Assembly: GCF_010092505.1 (NCBI RefSeq)
Contig: NZ_CP048021.1
Span: 1,054,001 to 1,118,000, forward strand
Source: Virgibacillus sp. MSP4-1
Lineage (GTDB): Bacteria; Bacillota; Bacilli; Bacillales; Alkalibacillaceae
DNA: 64,000 bases
Reading direction: 5' to 3'
Of this stretch, positions 33,819 through 42,311 are shown in pieces. Position numbers and translations under genes: made by a program. The notes below the pieces were generated by a model, which was given only the letters and a program-made list of their open reading frames with translations, had not been told where the DNA came from and made no database searches. Numbering within the stretch: the first letter of the stretch is position 1; each line of letters opens with the position of its first letter.

Positions 33819-35381
33819 TTAAGATTCTGACGGCAGTTCACCCTCTTTTTTCTTTCGTTTCCTGTCAGGTCTGGGCTCTCTCTTTCTTTTTTGCCTCGGC
33901 TCCCTGCTTAGAGCTTTAAATAACGAATAGCACATCATAATTAGAATGACTGCAAAAGGAAGTGCCGAGATAAGTGAAGCCGTTTGCAGTCCTTGTAAAC
34001 CACTGCTGATAATCAATACTGCTGCAATAGCTGCCTGAAGTACACCCCAAATAATTTTAACAAGCATAGATGGGTTCAAGTCTCCATTTGTGGTCATAAT
34101 GCCTAATACGAAAGTTGCGGAATCAGCTGAGGTAACTAAAAAAGTAAAGATTAATAGAATGGCCAGAACGGATAACAGCATAGTAAATGGAAAATGATCA
34201 AATGTTGCAAATAAAGCACTTGTTACATCCTGATTTACAGCCTGGGCAATGTTTGTACCATGAAATAAATCAAGGTTTAACGCGGAACCACCAAAAACAG
34301 ACATCCACACCATAGCCAGCACAGGGGGGACAATTAGAACTCCTAAAATAAACTCTCTTATTGTTCGCCCTTTAGAAACCCTGGCAATAAAGGAGCCAAC
34401 AAAAGGTGACCAGGCAATCACCCATGCCCAGTAAAAGATGGTCCAGTCCTGAACCCATGTTCCACCTTCATACGGAGTAAGACGCAGGCTCATACCTAAA
34501 AAATGCTGGAGATAATCCCCAATCCCAAGGGTTAGTGAATTTAAAATAAATACAGTAGGTCCCAAAAATAAAAAGAACAGCATTAATAGCAGGGCAAGAC
34601 TTAAATTTAAGTTACTAAGAAATTTAATCCCTTTATCCAGCCCTGTTGTGGAGGAAAGCAGGTACAGCACAAGCAAAACAGCAGTGATGATCAGCTGTGT
34701 TGTTGTTCCACTTGGCCACTGAAAAACATAATTCAGTCCTCCATTTATTTGCATTATTCCCATACCAAGAGAAGTTGCAACCCCCATAACTGTTGCAATT
34801 ACAGCAAGCGTATCTACAGGAATTCTGATTCCACTTTTCTTCTCCTTACCGATAATTGGATTTAATGTTGAGCTGATTAAACCGGTTGTCTTTTTTCGAT
34901 ATTGAAAATAGGCCAAAGCAAGCCCTACGACAGTAAACACAGACCACTGGTGAATCCCCCAGTTAAAAAAAGCATATCGCATCGCCTCCCGTGCTGCGTC
35001 TGCTGTAAGTGGTTCTGTATCAACCGGGGTAATCAGAAAATGCTGCATCGGTTCTGCTACACCCCAAAATACAAGTCCTACTCCAAAACCAGCACTGAAT
35101 AACATCCCAATCCATGTGAAAAAAGGATAGTCAGGCTTACTGTCATCACCGCCCAATCTGATTTTTCCATATCGGCTGATCGCCAGAAAAACACAGAAAA
35201 ATACAATGCCCAATACCGTTACAAGATAAAACCAGCCAAACGCACGTGTCGTAAAACCATAAATGGCTGTCGCTACCTCAGCAAAGCTTTCAGGTGATAC
35301 CGCTCCCCATATAACTAAAATTGTAATAAAAAAAGAAGATGCCCAAAAAACAATATTATTGGGTGAATGATTTCGTTTCAC
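33819..35381 (-). CDS. BCCT family osmolyte transporter (glycine betaine/carnitine/choline)
   Basis: 520 aa with 12 membrane segments. BCCT signature DWTIFYWAWVIAWSPFVGSFIARVSKGRTIREF near 310-342 and the Trp-rich substrate box around WGIHQWSVF. C-terminal tail very basic (REPRQKRKREPRPDRKRKKK), a feature tied to osmosensing in BetP, though the match is only in charge. GTG 35381 is chosen (GGGGG SD 8 nt upstream); a longer frame to 35486 starts in low-complexity sequence. Supports a salt-tolerant host. Confidence 0.92.
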   Translation of the reverse strand: MKRNHSPNNIVFWASSFFITILVIWGAVSPESFAEVATAIYGFTTRAFGWFYLVTVLGIVFFCVFLAISRYGKIRLGGDDSKPDYPFFTWIGMLFSAGFGVGLVFWGVAEPMQHFLITPVDTEPLTADAAREAMRYAFFNWGIHQWSVFTVVGLALAYFQYRKKTTGLISSTLNPIIGKEKKSGIRIPVDTLAVIATVMGVATSLGMGIMQINGGLNYVFQWPSGTTTQLIITAVLLVLYLLSSTTGLDKGIKFLSNLNLSLALLLMLFFLFLGPTVFILNSLTLGIGDYLQHFLGMSLRLTPYEGGTWVQDWTIFYWAWVIAWSPFVGSFIARVSKGRTIREFILGVLIVPPVLAMVWMSVFGGSALNLDLFHGTNIAQAVNQDVTSALFATFDHFPFTMLLSVLAILLIFTFLVTSADSATFVLGIMTTNGDLNPSMLVKIIWGVLQAAIAAVLIISSGLQGLQTASLISALPFAVILIMMCYSLFKALSREPRQKRKREPRPDRKRKKKEGELPSES

Positions 35382-35511
35382 AAAAAAACCCCCATTTTGT
35401 TCATTCATACAGTTATTATTCGAAAAACAACCGGAATTATACAAGGGGGGTAAAATTATACTTTTGTATAATATCAAAACAAACATAATATTGTTACGAT
35501 TATTTTGATAA

Positions 35512-35568
35512 ATGAGCGTTTCTAATGAATGTTTCTGAAGAGGGATTGTTCGTTTTTTAAACGTTCAT
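35512..35568. repeat. Three ATGA-N2-GTTT-like repeats upstream of the DUF4870 gene
   Basis: ATGAGCGTTT (35512-35521), ATGAATGTTT (35525-35534) and an inverted copy AAACGTTCAT (35559-35568), just upstream of the SD. Possible operator; no regulator is adjacent. Confidence 0.25.
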
Positions 35569-35595
35569 ATGTACAAACCACAAGGAGGTATTATG

Positions 35596-35967
35596 ATGTC
35601 TGAGTCCGTAAATGAACAGAATGAACAACAGACAGAAAAGTCTTCAACGGGAATGGATTTAAATGTAGCTGGATTGCTGTGCTATTTAGCCGGTATCGTA
35701 ACAGGAATTATTTTTCTGGTCATAGAAAAAGAAAGTCCCTTCGTTAAGTTTCATGCCCTGCAATCGATTTTCACTTTCTTAGGCGTTTTTGTGATCAGTA
35801 CGATTTTAGCTTTCATCCCAATAATTGGATGGATATTGAGTCTGCTTCTCTATCCATTGGTATTAGTCCTATGGATTATTTTAATGGTGAAAGCCTATCA
35901 GGGAAAGCAAATAAAACTTCCCATTGTAGGCGATATGGCCGAAAAGCAGGCAAAATCACCATCGTAA
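35596..35967 (+). CDS. DUF4870 membrane protein
   Basis: 123 aa. Acidic, Gln/Glu-rich N-terminus then about three membrane segments (NVAGLLCYLAGIVTGIIFLVIE; TFLGVFVISTILAFIPIIGW; LLYPLVLVLWIILMVKAYQGK). Pattern matches DUF4870 (TIC20-like fold). AAGGAGG precedes two adjacent ATGs (35593, 35596); the second has the better spacing. Function unknown. Confidence 0.8.
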   Translation: MSESVNEQNEQQTEKSSTGMDLNVAGLLCYLAGIVTGIIFLVIEKESPFVKFHALQSIFTFLGVFVISTILAFIPIIGWILSLLLYPLVLVLWIILMVKAYQGKQIKLPIVGDMAEKQAKSPS

Positions 35968-36004
35968 GTAAGATACTTTCCTCTTATCCAGCCTTGGAGT
36001 AAGT

Positions 36005-36499
36005 TCATGATATATTGATAAAAATATCAAGGAAAAACCAGATAATCATCACAAATTGAACAATGATTTTTGCAAAAGTACTGCCAAAGAAGCCTAGTAA
36101 TGATCCAAATGCAGCTTTAAATGACTTTTCCATGGACTTCTCCTGAATCATCTCCACAAGAAAAACAGTGATAAAGGGTAAGATCATTATCCCAAATGGC
36201 GGAATGATAAAAGATCCTACAATAACGGCTATGGCAGCGGACCTTTCCCCCCATTTACTCCCACCATATTTCTTGACATAATGACTGTTAACGATTATAT
36301 CAGCCACTAACAGGACAATCGTAAGAAATATCATTGGGATCCAGAAATAAATAGAAAGAGTTTCATTGTTCATTCCAAAATAATAAACGAGAAAACCGCC
36401 CCATATCACAAGAACTGAAGGAATAATTGGAAAAATCAGCCCCGCAAAGCTTAATACAAATAACCCCATAACAACGAACCATAGTACAATGTCCAGCAT
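36005..36499 (-). CDS. DUF456 family membrane protein
   Basis: 164 aa, three to five hydrophobic segments; GLIFPIIPSVLVIWGGFLVYYFG (about 21-43) and KYGGSKWGERSAAIAVIVGSFIIPPFG (about 79-105) are typical DUF456 stretches. Function unknown. RBS GGAGGG precedes the ATG. Confidence 0.85.
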   Translation of the reverse strand: MLDIVLWFVVMGLFVLSFAGLIFPIIPSVLVIWGGFLVYYFGMNNETLSIYFWIPMIFLTIVLLVADIIVNSHYVKKYGGSKWGERSAAIAVIVGSFIIPPFGIMILPFITVFLVEMIQEKSMEKSFKAAFGSLLGFFGSTFAKIIVQFVMIIWFFLDIFINIS

Positions 36500-36671
36500 G
36501 AAAAAGCCCTCCTGATTAACGATTTAACATTTTATTCTGTTCTCACCTAAAAACATACCAGAATTGTAAAGATTTTGTCACTCCTCATTCATGACTCATT
36601 CCAAATTAAAGGCATTTTTGTTATAAAATGAAGGTAGTCACAAAAGAAAAATGGAACCAGGAGTGATTCAT

Positions 36672-37085
36672 ATGAAAAAAATCTTGCTCATTTCTTCATT
36701 CTTCCTGCTTATATTATTCTTTACCGGCTGTGGTACACAGGAAGAAGAAGGGACACAATCAAAGACAGGTGATGAACAACTGCAAATGATTGACGTTTCC
36801 ATCCAGTTGCCATCATCCATTCAGATTAATGAAGAAGTGCCTCTGAAAGCAGCGGTTACATTAGGTGAAGAAAAGGTTGAGGATGCAACCTACGTAAAAT
36901 TTGAAATTTGGAAAAAGGGATCAGCTGAAGAAGATCATGAAAAAATCAAGGCAGAACATAAGGGTGACGGTGTCTATTCCATTACAAAAGCGTTTCGTGA
37001 GTCAGGTACCTATAATATGATTGCACACACCCAGGCCAGAGGAATGCACAACATGCCAAAAGAAGAGTTTACCGTGAGTGAATAA
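36672..37085 (+). CDS. FixH/YtkA-like lipoprotein
   Basis: 137 aa. Lipoprotein signal with lipobox FTGC (Cys about 20), then an Ig-like YtkA domain (DVSIQLPSSIQINEEVPLKAAVTLGEEKVEDATYVKFEIWKKG..., ending YNMIAHTQARGMHNMPKEEFTV). YtkA/FixH-like extracellular domains are often linked to copper or respiratory-oxidase assembly; that is family knowledge, not shown here. ATG 36672 with CAGGAG SD. Confidence 0.82.
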   Translation: MKKILLISSFFLLILFFTGCGTQEEEGTQSKTGDEQLQMIDVSIQLPSSIQINEEVPLKAAVTLGEEKVEDATYVKFEIWKKGSAEEDHEKIKAEHKGDGVYSITKAFRESGTYNMIAHTQARGMHNMPKEEFTVSE

Positions 37086-37092
37086 TAAATGT

Positions 37093-37140
37093 AAAAAGGG
37101 CTGGAGCCAAGTGTCTAACCTGGCAGAACAGCCCTTTTTT
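37093..37140 (+). terminator. Terminator of the YtkA-like gene
   Basis: AAAGGGCTG/CAGCCCTTT outer stem with an inner GCCA/TGGC pair, followed by TTTTTT on the plus strand. Confidence 0.8.
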
Positions 37141-37216
37141 GTTATTTTATATTCAGCCTTACATAGCAGTCTTTATCCTGTCGTACCTATTTTCTTCTTA
37201 AGGTTACAGTACAGGA

Positions 37217-37357
37217 TTAAATTTTAGTGTTTTTCTTCTTAGTGCGCTGCTCCAACTGTGATCTTGGCTGCTGATCAGCAACATCTTCAGAAAGACCTTG
37301 AGGATTTACGCTTGAAGCCTTTTGTCCTTTGTTACGGGATTTTTCATGTTTAGCCAA
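37217..37357 (-). CDS. sspL: Small acid-soluble spore protein L-like
   Basis: 46 aa, TTG start at 37357 with GGAGGTG upstream. The protein starts MAKHEKSRNKGQKASSVNPQ and ends SQLEQRTKKKNTKI. The NPQG...LEQR.KKKNTK pattern parallels B. subtilis SspL (TPQG...LEERAKKSNTK), a minor forespore protein. Easily missed because of length and TTG start; I found it by reading the minus strand directly. Confidence 0.75.
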   Translation of the reverse strand: MAKHEKSRNKGQKASSVNPQGLSEDVADQQPRSQLEQRTKKKNTKI

Positions 37358-37472
37358 AAGAAACACCTCCAGTCCTATTTTGGGAAGTGTTTCTTTTTTT
37401 ATTCTGTCTATAATGTTTGTATAAAAATTCGTCCTTTAGAAAAAAGTAAGAAACAGAAAGGTGGTGCTTCTC

Positions 37473-37661
37473 TTGGTCTTTCAACCGGAATTTCAACAGT
37501 TGTTTAAAGAGGTTGTACAAAAGCTTGAACGTGAAAATGTTATCTTTACACAAGACCAGCAGCAGTTGCTCAAGCAGGCCTTCAATGATTGTTATGATAC
37601 GGGCTATGAAGATGGTATAACAGATGGAACAGAAATCAGTGAACGACCGATTTCCGGGTAA
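37473..37661 (+). CDS. Small protein of unknown function
   Basis: 62 aa with likely TTG start at 37473 (AAAGGTGG 8 nt upstream). Amphipathic helical protein: FQQLFKEVVQKLERENVIFTQDQQQLLKQAFNDCYDTGYEDGITDGTE. The spaced acidic Y.GYEDG end is typical of several short Bacillus proteins, but I cannot assign a family. Convergent with, and 3 bp from, the exonuclease gene. Confidence 0.55.
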   Translation: MVFQPEFQQLFKEVVQKLERENVIFTQDQQQLLKQAFNDCYDTGYEDGITDGTEISERPISG

Positions 37662-37664
37662 AGG

Positions 37665-38540
37665 TTATACGATTTTATCTACTTGTTTCATCAAATTTTT
37701 AAACTCAAGCTCTTCAAATTTCTGGTTCACTCTGGTGATATCTACCGTCCACCTTGCGTCATCAAGGGTGCTATCCAGTGGAACCTCACAGAAAATCTCA
37801 GCCAGCTCTCTGGACAAATGGAGGTCTGCCAGATTTTCTTCAATCTTTTTTCGTATACCTTTTGAAAGATGGTTTAAATTTTCTAAAATGCCATCGATAC
37901 TTTCGTATTGTTGAATAAGCTTTAATGCCGTTTTTTCCCCAATGCCTTTTACACCGGGATAATTATCGGACGTATCCCCCATCAGTCCTTTGATATCTAC
38001 AATCTGCATGGGGTGAATTCCTTTTTCTTCGAGAAAGTTGTCTTTATGATAAACAGCATAATTCCCCTGACCTTTTTTCATGATAGCTACTCTAATGTTT
38101 TCGTCCACCAGTTGAAGAATATCCTGATCACCTGTCAAAATCAAAACGTTATCCTGCTTCCCGTACTGTTTTGCCAAGGTACCTATACAGTCATCTGCCT
38201 CGTAACCTTTCATTCCTATATTCGGTACACCAAAGGATTCTACAGCCTCCTTTACCAAATCAAACTGTGGTATGAGTTCCTCAGGTGGTGCACTGCGGTT
38301 GGCCTTATAAGATTCATATTTATCATTTCGAAATGTTTTGCTCCCCATATCCCAGCAGCAAATCACATGGGTAGGCTTAAATGTCTGAACCGCATTCAGA
38401 AAATATCTCATAAATCCGAAGATTCCATTGGTGGGTACGCCTTTTGAATTCATCATAAAGTTGCCTGTAAAGGATGTAGCAAAAAAACCTCTAAACAGAA
38501 GCGCCATGCCATCCACAATCATTAAGTCATTTTTATTCAT
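37665..38540 (-). CDS. ypcP: 5'-3' exonuclease (YpcP-like)
   Basis: 291 aa, the size of B. subtilis YpcP. PIN-like N-terminus LMIVDGMALLFRGFFA, acidic metal cluster in GYEADDCIGTLA (about 110-121) and LTGDQDILQLV (about 134-144), then a helix-hairpin-helix (MQIVDIKGLMGDTSDNYPGVKGIGEKTALKLI, about 178-209). Same as the N-terminal domain of DNA polymerase I; processes flaps and RNA primers. ATG 38540 chosen over upstream in-frame codons for family fit. Confidence 0.9.
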   Translation of the reverse strand: MNKNDLMIVDGMALLFRGFFATSFTGNFMMNSKGVPTNGIFGFMRYFLNAVQTFKPTHVICCWDMGSKTFRNDKYESYKANRSAPPEELIPQFDLVKEAVESFGVPNIGMKGYEADDCIGTLAKQYGKQDNVLILTGDQDILQLVDENIRVAIMKKGQGNYAVYHKDNFLEEKGIHPMQIVDIKGLMGDTSDNYPGVKGIGEKTALKLIQQYESIDGILENLNHLSKGIRKKIEENLADLHLSRELAEIFCEVPLDSTLDDARWTVDITRVNQKFEELEFKNLMKQVDKIV

Positions 38541-38710
38541 CGTTACGATTCCCTTCTTCATATTCTCAAATTCTATTTTATCAAATATTGTTCCCAAATC
38601 GTGCAGAGAATTACAGGAAAATCGTCCAATTAGAACGCTTATTTTTTAGAATATTTTAATAATGGGTGCGTATAATATCATGAAATCTCAAATGAGTGGA
38701 GGTTTTCTGT

Positions 38711-38971
38711 ATGGAACAGCAGGGAACACCAATTAAGCCTAAAGATCCAGACAGTAAAGGGATGGCCATAGCTGCTTTGGTGTGTGGGATTGTAGCACTG
38801 GTCCTATACTGGTTTCCCTTTCTCCCTTATCCTCTGGCTATTTTAGGAATTGTTTTTGGGTTCATTGGATTTAAACAGAGTAAGGCAATGGGATTGACAG
38901 GAGTGATCACCGGGATTATAACACTTATCCTGAAGGCCTGGTTCTGGATTGATTTCCTGTCCTATTTTTAG
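38711..38971 (+). CDS. DUF4190 small membrane protein
   Basis: 86 aa. Pro-rich N-terminus then two membrane segments: MAIAALVCGIVALVLYWFPFLPYPLAILGIVFGFIGFKQSKAMGLTGVITGIITLILK. Fits DUF4190. SD GGAGG 8 nt before the ATG; terminator follows. Function unknown. Confidence 0.78.
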   Translation: MEQQGTPIKPKDPDSKGMAIAALVCGIVALVLYWFPFLPYPLAILGIVFGFIGFKQSKAMGLTGVITGIITLILKAWFWIDFLSYF

Positions 38972-38980
38972 GGATTCCTT

Positions 38981-39018
38981 AAGGACTGCTATCCATGGAA
39001 AATAGCAGCCCTTTTTTT
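38981..39018 (+). terminator. Terminator of the DUF4190 gene
   Basis: CTGCTAT (38986-38992) / ATAGCAG (39002-39008), extended by AAGG/CCTT, then T7. Confidence 0.8.
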
Positions 39019-39032
39019 GATGATGCATATGC

Positions 39033-40028
39033 TCATAATTCCACGGCTTCAGCTAGAAGAGAATAGCTTTTTAGTTTAGCCTGAAAATCATAGATGTTCG
39101 TAATAATCATAAATTCATCCGTTTGATAAATCTCGCTCAGCTCTTCTAATTTTTGTTTTACTTCAAATGGGGTCCCAATCACACACCGCTTCCGATTATT
39201 CTGGACCTTTTCCAGTTCACGCTGTGTAAATGTCTTTCCTTTTACCTCATCAATAGATGGAACTCTTGTATCCTTTCCCATTTCCACGTTAAGTAACCAG
39301 AGATCCTGACTTAATGCCAATTGTTCAGCTTCAGTCCTCGTTTCAGCACAAACCACAAAAATACAGACATTTACATAAGGTTTCTTTTGTCTTGAAGAAG
39401 CCTGGAAATGTCTGTAGTAGGTATCAATGGCCTTTTCACCATTTGCAGGGTTAATAAAATGTCCAAAGGTGAAGCTGGTACTATTCTTAGCTGCGGTTTT
39501 TGCTCCTCTTTCGGATAAACCCAATACCCACAGATTCGGATTTGTAATGGTTTCCGGGGTCGCTTTTACCTTATGAAAATCATGGCTGGACGGTAGATTC
39601 CCACTTATGAAGCCGGATAGATCCTCAAGCTGTCTGGGGAAGTCATTTAAGCTTTTGTTCATGCCATCTGTTAACGCTAGTCGAGTTGAATGATTTCCAC
39701 CTGGAGATCGTCCTACGCCCAGGTCTATGCGGTTCGGGTAAAGGGTTTCCAGAACCTTAAAATTTTCTGCTACTTTTAAAGGGCTGTATTGTGGTAATAA
39801 TACCCCGCCTGATCCTACTTTTATATGGTTTGTTTTCGCTGCGATATGTGAGATAAGAACTTCTGGTGATGTCCCCGCCAGTCCTTTCGTATTATGATGC
39901 TCAGCTACCCAGAAGCGTGTATAGCCGAGGTTTTCTGTATGTCTGGCTAACTCAACCGATTTCCTGAATGATGTAGCAGCTGTATCGCCTTTAGATATTG
40001 GGGACTGGTCAAGTACGCTTAGTTTCAA
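39033..40028 (-). CDS. LLM class (luciferase-like) flavin-dependent oxidoreductase
   Basis: 331 aa. LSVLDQSPISKGDTAATSFRKSVELARHTENLGYTRFWVAEHHN at the N-terminus (the AEHHN motif near 44-48), GSGGVLLPQYSPLKVAE and LGVGRSPGG (about 103-111). Matches the YhbG/MsnO8-like group of F420/FMN monooxygenase homologues; substrate unknown. TTG start at 40028, with GAGGAG 8 nt upstream. Confidence 0.85.
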   Translation of the reverse strand: MKLSVLDQSPISKGDTAATSFRKSVELARHTENLGYTRFWVAEHHNTKGLAGTSPEVLISHIAAKTNHIKVGSGGVLLPQYSPLKVAENFKVLETLYPNRIDLGVGRSPGGNHSTRLALTDGMNKSLNDFPRQLEDLSGFISGNLPSSHDFHKVKATPETITNPNLWVLGLSERGAKTAAKNSTSFTFGHFINPANGEKAIDTYYRHFQASSRQKKPYVNVCIFVVCAETRTEAEQLALSQDLWLLNVEMGKDTRVPSIDEVKGKTFTQRELEKVQNNRKRCVIGTPFEVKQKLEELSEIYQTDEFMIITNIYDFQAKLKSYSLLAEAVEL

Positions 40029-40082
40029 ACTTGATTCTCCTCTCAATGTTCATGGTCCGTTGTATATTTTTTCATCGAATAT

Positions 40083-40649
40083 TTATTTCAGATGGTCCGG
40101 GTTATCCTGTTTGGTTCCGATTTCTGAAAATAGGTTTTGGGTATTTTCTGAAGGCTGTTGATCATACATATTCATTAGTTTCTTAAAATCTCTGACCGTT
40201 AACGGTTTTGCTTCATCAGCTAGTTCATACCCAATTTGACCATTCGGTTCAAGAGTAGCAGTTTTCACATCAGATATGCTTGATATCCCCTGCTGTCTGA
40301 GCCGCATTTCCAGCTGATCCACCGTGAAACGTAACGAGCGTAAGGTTTTTACATCAATCTGCCCATTCTTAATAATGACCTTCGACTTACCTGTAATCCA
40401 TTTCTCTAAAATATTAAATTTCAACTGTATGAACTCCATAATAATCAGTACTAAGATAAAGATTCCCGAAGCTAAAATCGTACGGATCACACTTTTCTCG
40501 ATAATCGGCTGAATAATAATGGATCCAATGGAAATCATGACAACCGTCTGTGCTAACGTCATTTGAGATATTGATTTTCTTCCGGCCATCCTCAATAATA
40601 ATACACCTGATAACACCAGAATAGCAGATTTTACAATAGCTGAAACCAA
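40083..40649 (-). CDS. DUF421 membrane protein (YetF/YrbG-like)
   Basis: 188 aa. Three N-terminal membrane segments, then a DUF421 soluble domain (about 85-150: KVIIKNGQIDVKTLRSLRFTVDQLEMRLRQQGISSISDVKTATLEPNGQIGYEL). Shorter than YetF because it lacks the second soluble repeat. TTG start at 40649 with AAGGAGG. Homologues are often found in spore-formers; function unknown. Confidence 0.85.
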   Translation of the reverse strand: MVSAIVKSAILVLSGVLLLRMAGRKSISQMTLAQTVVMISIGSIIIQPIIEKSVIRTILASGIFILVLIIMEFIQLKFNILEKWITGKSKVIIKNGQIDVKTLRSLRFTVDQLEMRLRQQGISSISDVKTATLEPNGQIGYELADEAKPLTVRDFKKLMNMYDQQPSENTQNLFSEIGTKQDNPDHLK

Positions 40650-40751
40650 TTTGGATCCTCCTTATATTCTTCTCTACTTCTTAGCATGTCTTTTTTAAAA
40701 GCATTCATTCCAGTTGCTGATAGAGAGTTAGGAATATGCGGAACGAAAATA

Positions 40752-40774
40752 GCCTGGATCCTTGTAATCCAGGC
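40752..40774 (-). terminator. Terminator at the end of the nar operon
   Basis: GCCTGGAT (40752-40759) / ATCCAGGC (40767-40774), perfect 8-bp stem, 7-nt loop, TATTTT on the minus strand, 46 bp past the narI stop. Confidence 0.75.
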
Positions 40775-40819
40775 CGAATGCTACAGTTATCGTATGTAGG
40801 ACACTTAAACATCATAAAC

Positions 40820-41521
40820 TTATTCAAGACCTTTTCTTCTGAACCCTGCTCTTGAGCGATATTGCTGTGGCGCACGATGAAGATACCCTAACGGTAGACT
40901 GTAAAAATGAACTAATTTTGTAAATGGAATGGCTGCAAACAGAAGCAAAGCGGTTATCACATGAATTTGAAAGATGGGCGGTACAGTCAACATTAGTTTA
41001 TATTCAGGCTGGAAGGTAAACAGACTTCTGAACCAGGGCCCTATCGTTGTCCGATACTCATATTCGATAACTGTAGTGTTGTAGATAAGAGTCATATAAA
41101 CACCAAGACCAGCTACAATGATGAGAGAAATAACAGAGAAATAATCGGCAAAAGTAGCGTGAACTCTAACTGGATCAATGACAATTTTCCTGATTAGTAA
41201 AATCACTGCACCGACGACGACCATTAATCCTGCCAATCCACCTCCCCAAATAGCTAAAAAGTGATACATATGATCAGAGATCCCGAGAGCGTGATAAAAT
41301 TCTATCGGAATCAAAATCCCCATAACATGTCCAATAAAGGCAAATAATAGCCCGTAATGAAACAGCGGGGATCCAAGTCGCAACCACCTCTTTTCAAAAA
41401 TTTCCGTAGACGGTGCAACCCAGCTAAGCTGTCGAAATGCAAAACGATAAAGACTTCCAAAAATCATAATAGCTAAGGTAATATAGGGCACAATCACCCA
41501 CCAGAAAACACCTTCATCCAT
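40820..41521 (-). CDS. narI: Respiratory nitrate reductase gamma subunit
   Basis: 233 aa with five membrane segments; starts EGVFWWVIVPYITLAIMIFGSLYRF. His residues for the two b hemes: HYGLLFAFIGHVMG (about 55-68, two His) and IHVITALLLFAAIPFTKLVHFYS (about 187-209, two His). Transfers electrons from menaquinol to NarH across the membrane. RBS AAGGAGG precedes the ATG. Separated from narJ by 192 bp, unusual for this operon, because a repeat element lies in between. Confidence 0.95.
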   Translation of the reverse strand: MDEGVFWWVIVPYITLAIMIFGSLYRFAFRQLSWVAPSTEIFEKRWLRLGSPLFHYGLLFAFIGHVMGILIPIEFYHALGISDHMYHFLAIWGGGLAGLMVVVGAVILLIRKIVIDPVRVHATFADYFSVISLIIVAGLGVYMTLIYNTTVIEYEYRTTIGPWFRSLFTFQPEYKLMLTVPPIFQIHVITALLLFAAIPFTKLVHFYSLPLGYLHRAPQQYRSRAGFRRKGLE

Positions 41522-41571
41522 ACGATTTCCTCCTTGTAAGTCATGATGGAAAACTTGTGTGACAATTTCCG

Positions 41572-41711
41572 GTCGCCTCCGCTTTTCTATTGTCTAGCTG
41601 CGGCTCCCAGGTCACGGCGGATATAAGCCAAAGCCTTTCCGTGGCCAAACCCATGCCACTCCATGTCTTCGTCTTATTCCGCATGACCTAACCAGTCGCC
41701 TCCGCTTTTCT
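41572..41711. repeat. Dispersed repeat element inserted between narJ and narI
   Basis: Two direct copies of the minus-strand unit AGAAAAGCGGAGGCGAC (41572-41588 and 41695-41711 on the plus strand as GTCGCCTCCGCTTTTCT) bracket about 106 bp with GGGAGCCGCAGCTAGACA next to one copy. The same modules recur at 60684-60856 and, degenerated, at 53867-53912. One copy begins 2 bp after the narJ stop codon. Confidence 0.75.
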
Positions 41712-41713
41712 AC

Positions 41714-42307
41714 CTACTGATACATGATTGGGTAGGGGAGTTCTTCGAGGTCGGTTTTTTCCTGTTGCTGTTCCATTTTTTCCAGGTCTTCTTTTGTCGG
41801 TGGTTCAAATACATATTGCATGAGCAGGGAGATGATTGGATAATATGGGTTTTCTTTTGGCAATTCATTTAATAGGCTTTGCGTAACTACAGACAATCGT
41901 TTAATTAAGCGATTTTTATTTTCCCCCTCCTCCATAATGGCTAAAAATTCATATAGCATGGGAATAAAATCGGCTAATTCTCCGTCTGTCCTTTCATATC
42001 CTGCCTCGTTGATGATTTTCTGCAGACGTATGAGGGCAGCCCCGCGTTTAGGGCTGTCCCCGAATTCATGGGCAGATAGGTATAATCCCAGCTTGGATCT
42101 TAAGTCAAAGGTTTCCACATAAAGCTCCTGCAAGTCTGTCATATCCATTTGGTACAGGGATTCAACAGCCTTTCTTGCGGCCTTTTTTTCACCGGCTGTG
42201 TCCTGTATTTCTTTCACCATTTCCATTACTTCCTGTTTATCTTCTTCCGTTGGATAGCTTAAAATACGGGAAGCTATGACTAATAGTTCAGACTTGAATG
42301 TATTCAC
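41714..42307 (-). CDS. narJ: Nitrate reductase molybdenum cofactor assembly chaperone
   Basis: 197 aa. SELLVIASRILSYPTEEDKQEV at the start, ELYVETFDLRSKLGLYLSAHEFGDSPKRGAALIRLQKII (about 50-88) is the conserved NarJ core, with LADFIPMLYEFLA after it. Chaperone for NarG Mo-cofactor insertion. GTG start at 42307 with AAAGGGG 8 nt upstream, 4 bp after narH; an upstream in-frame codon at 42403 would overlap narH deeply. Confidence 0.93.
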   Translation of the reverse strand: MNTFKSELLVIASRILSYPTEEDKQEVMEMVKEIQDTAGEKKAARKAVESLYQMDMTDLQELYVETFDLRSKLGLYLSAHEFGDSPKRGAALIRLQKIINEAGYERTDGELADFIPMLYEFLAIMEEGENKNRLIKRLSVVTQSLLNELPKENPYYPIISLLMQYVFEPPTKEDLEKMEQQQEKTDLEELPYPIMYQ

Positions 42308-42311
42308 ACTA

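Noticed and set aside
38013-38447. 144-codon plus-strand frame opposite the exonuclease
   Set aside because: Antisense shadow; no SD and low-complexity composition.
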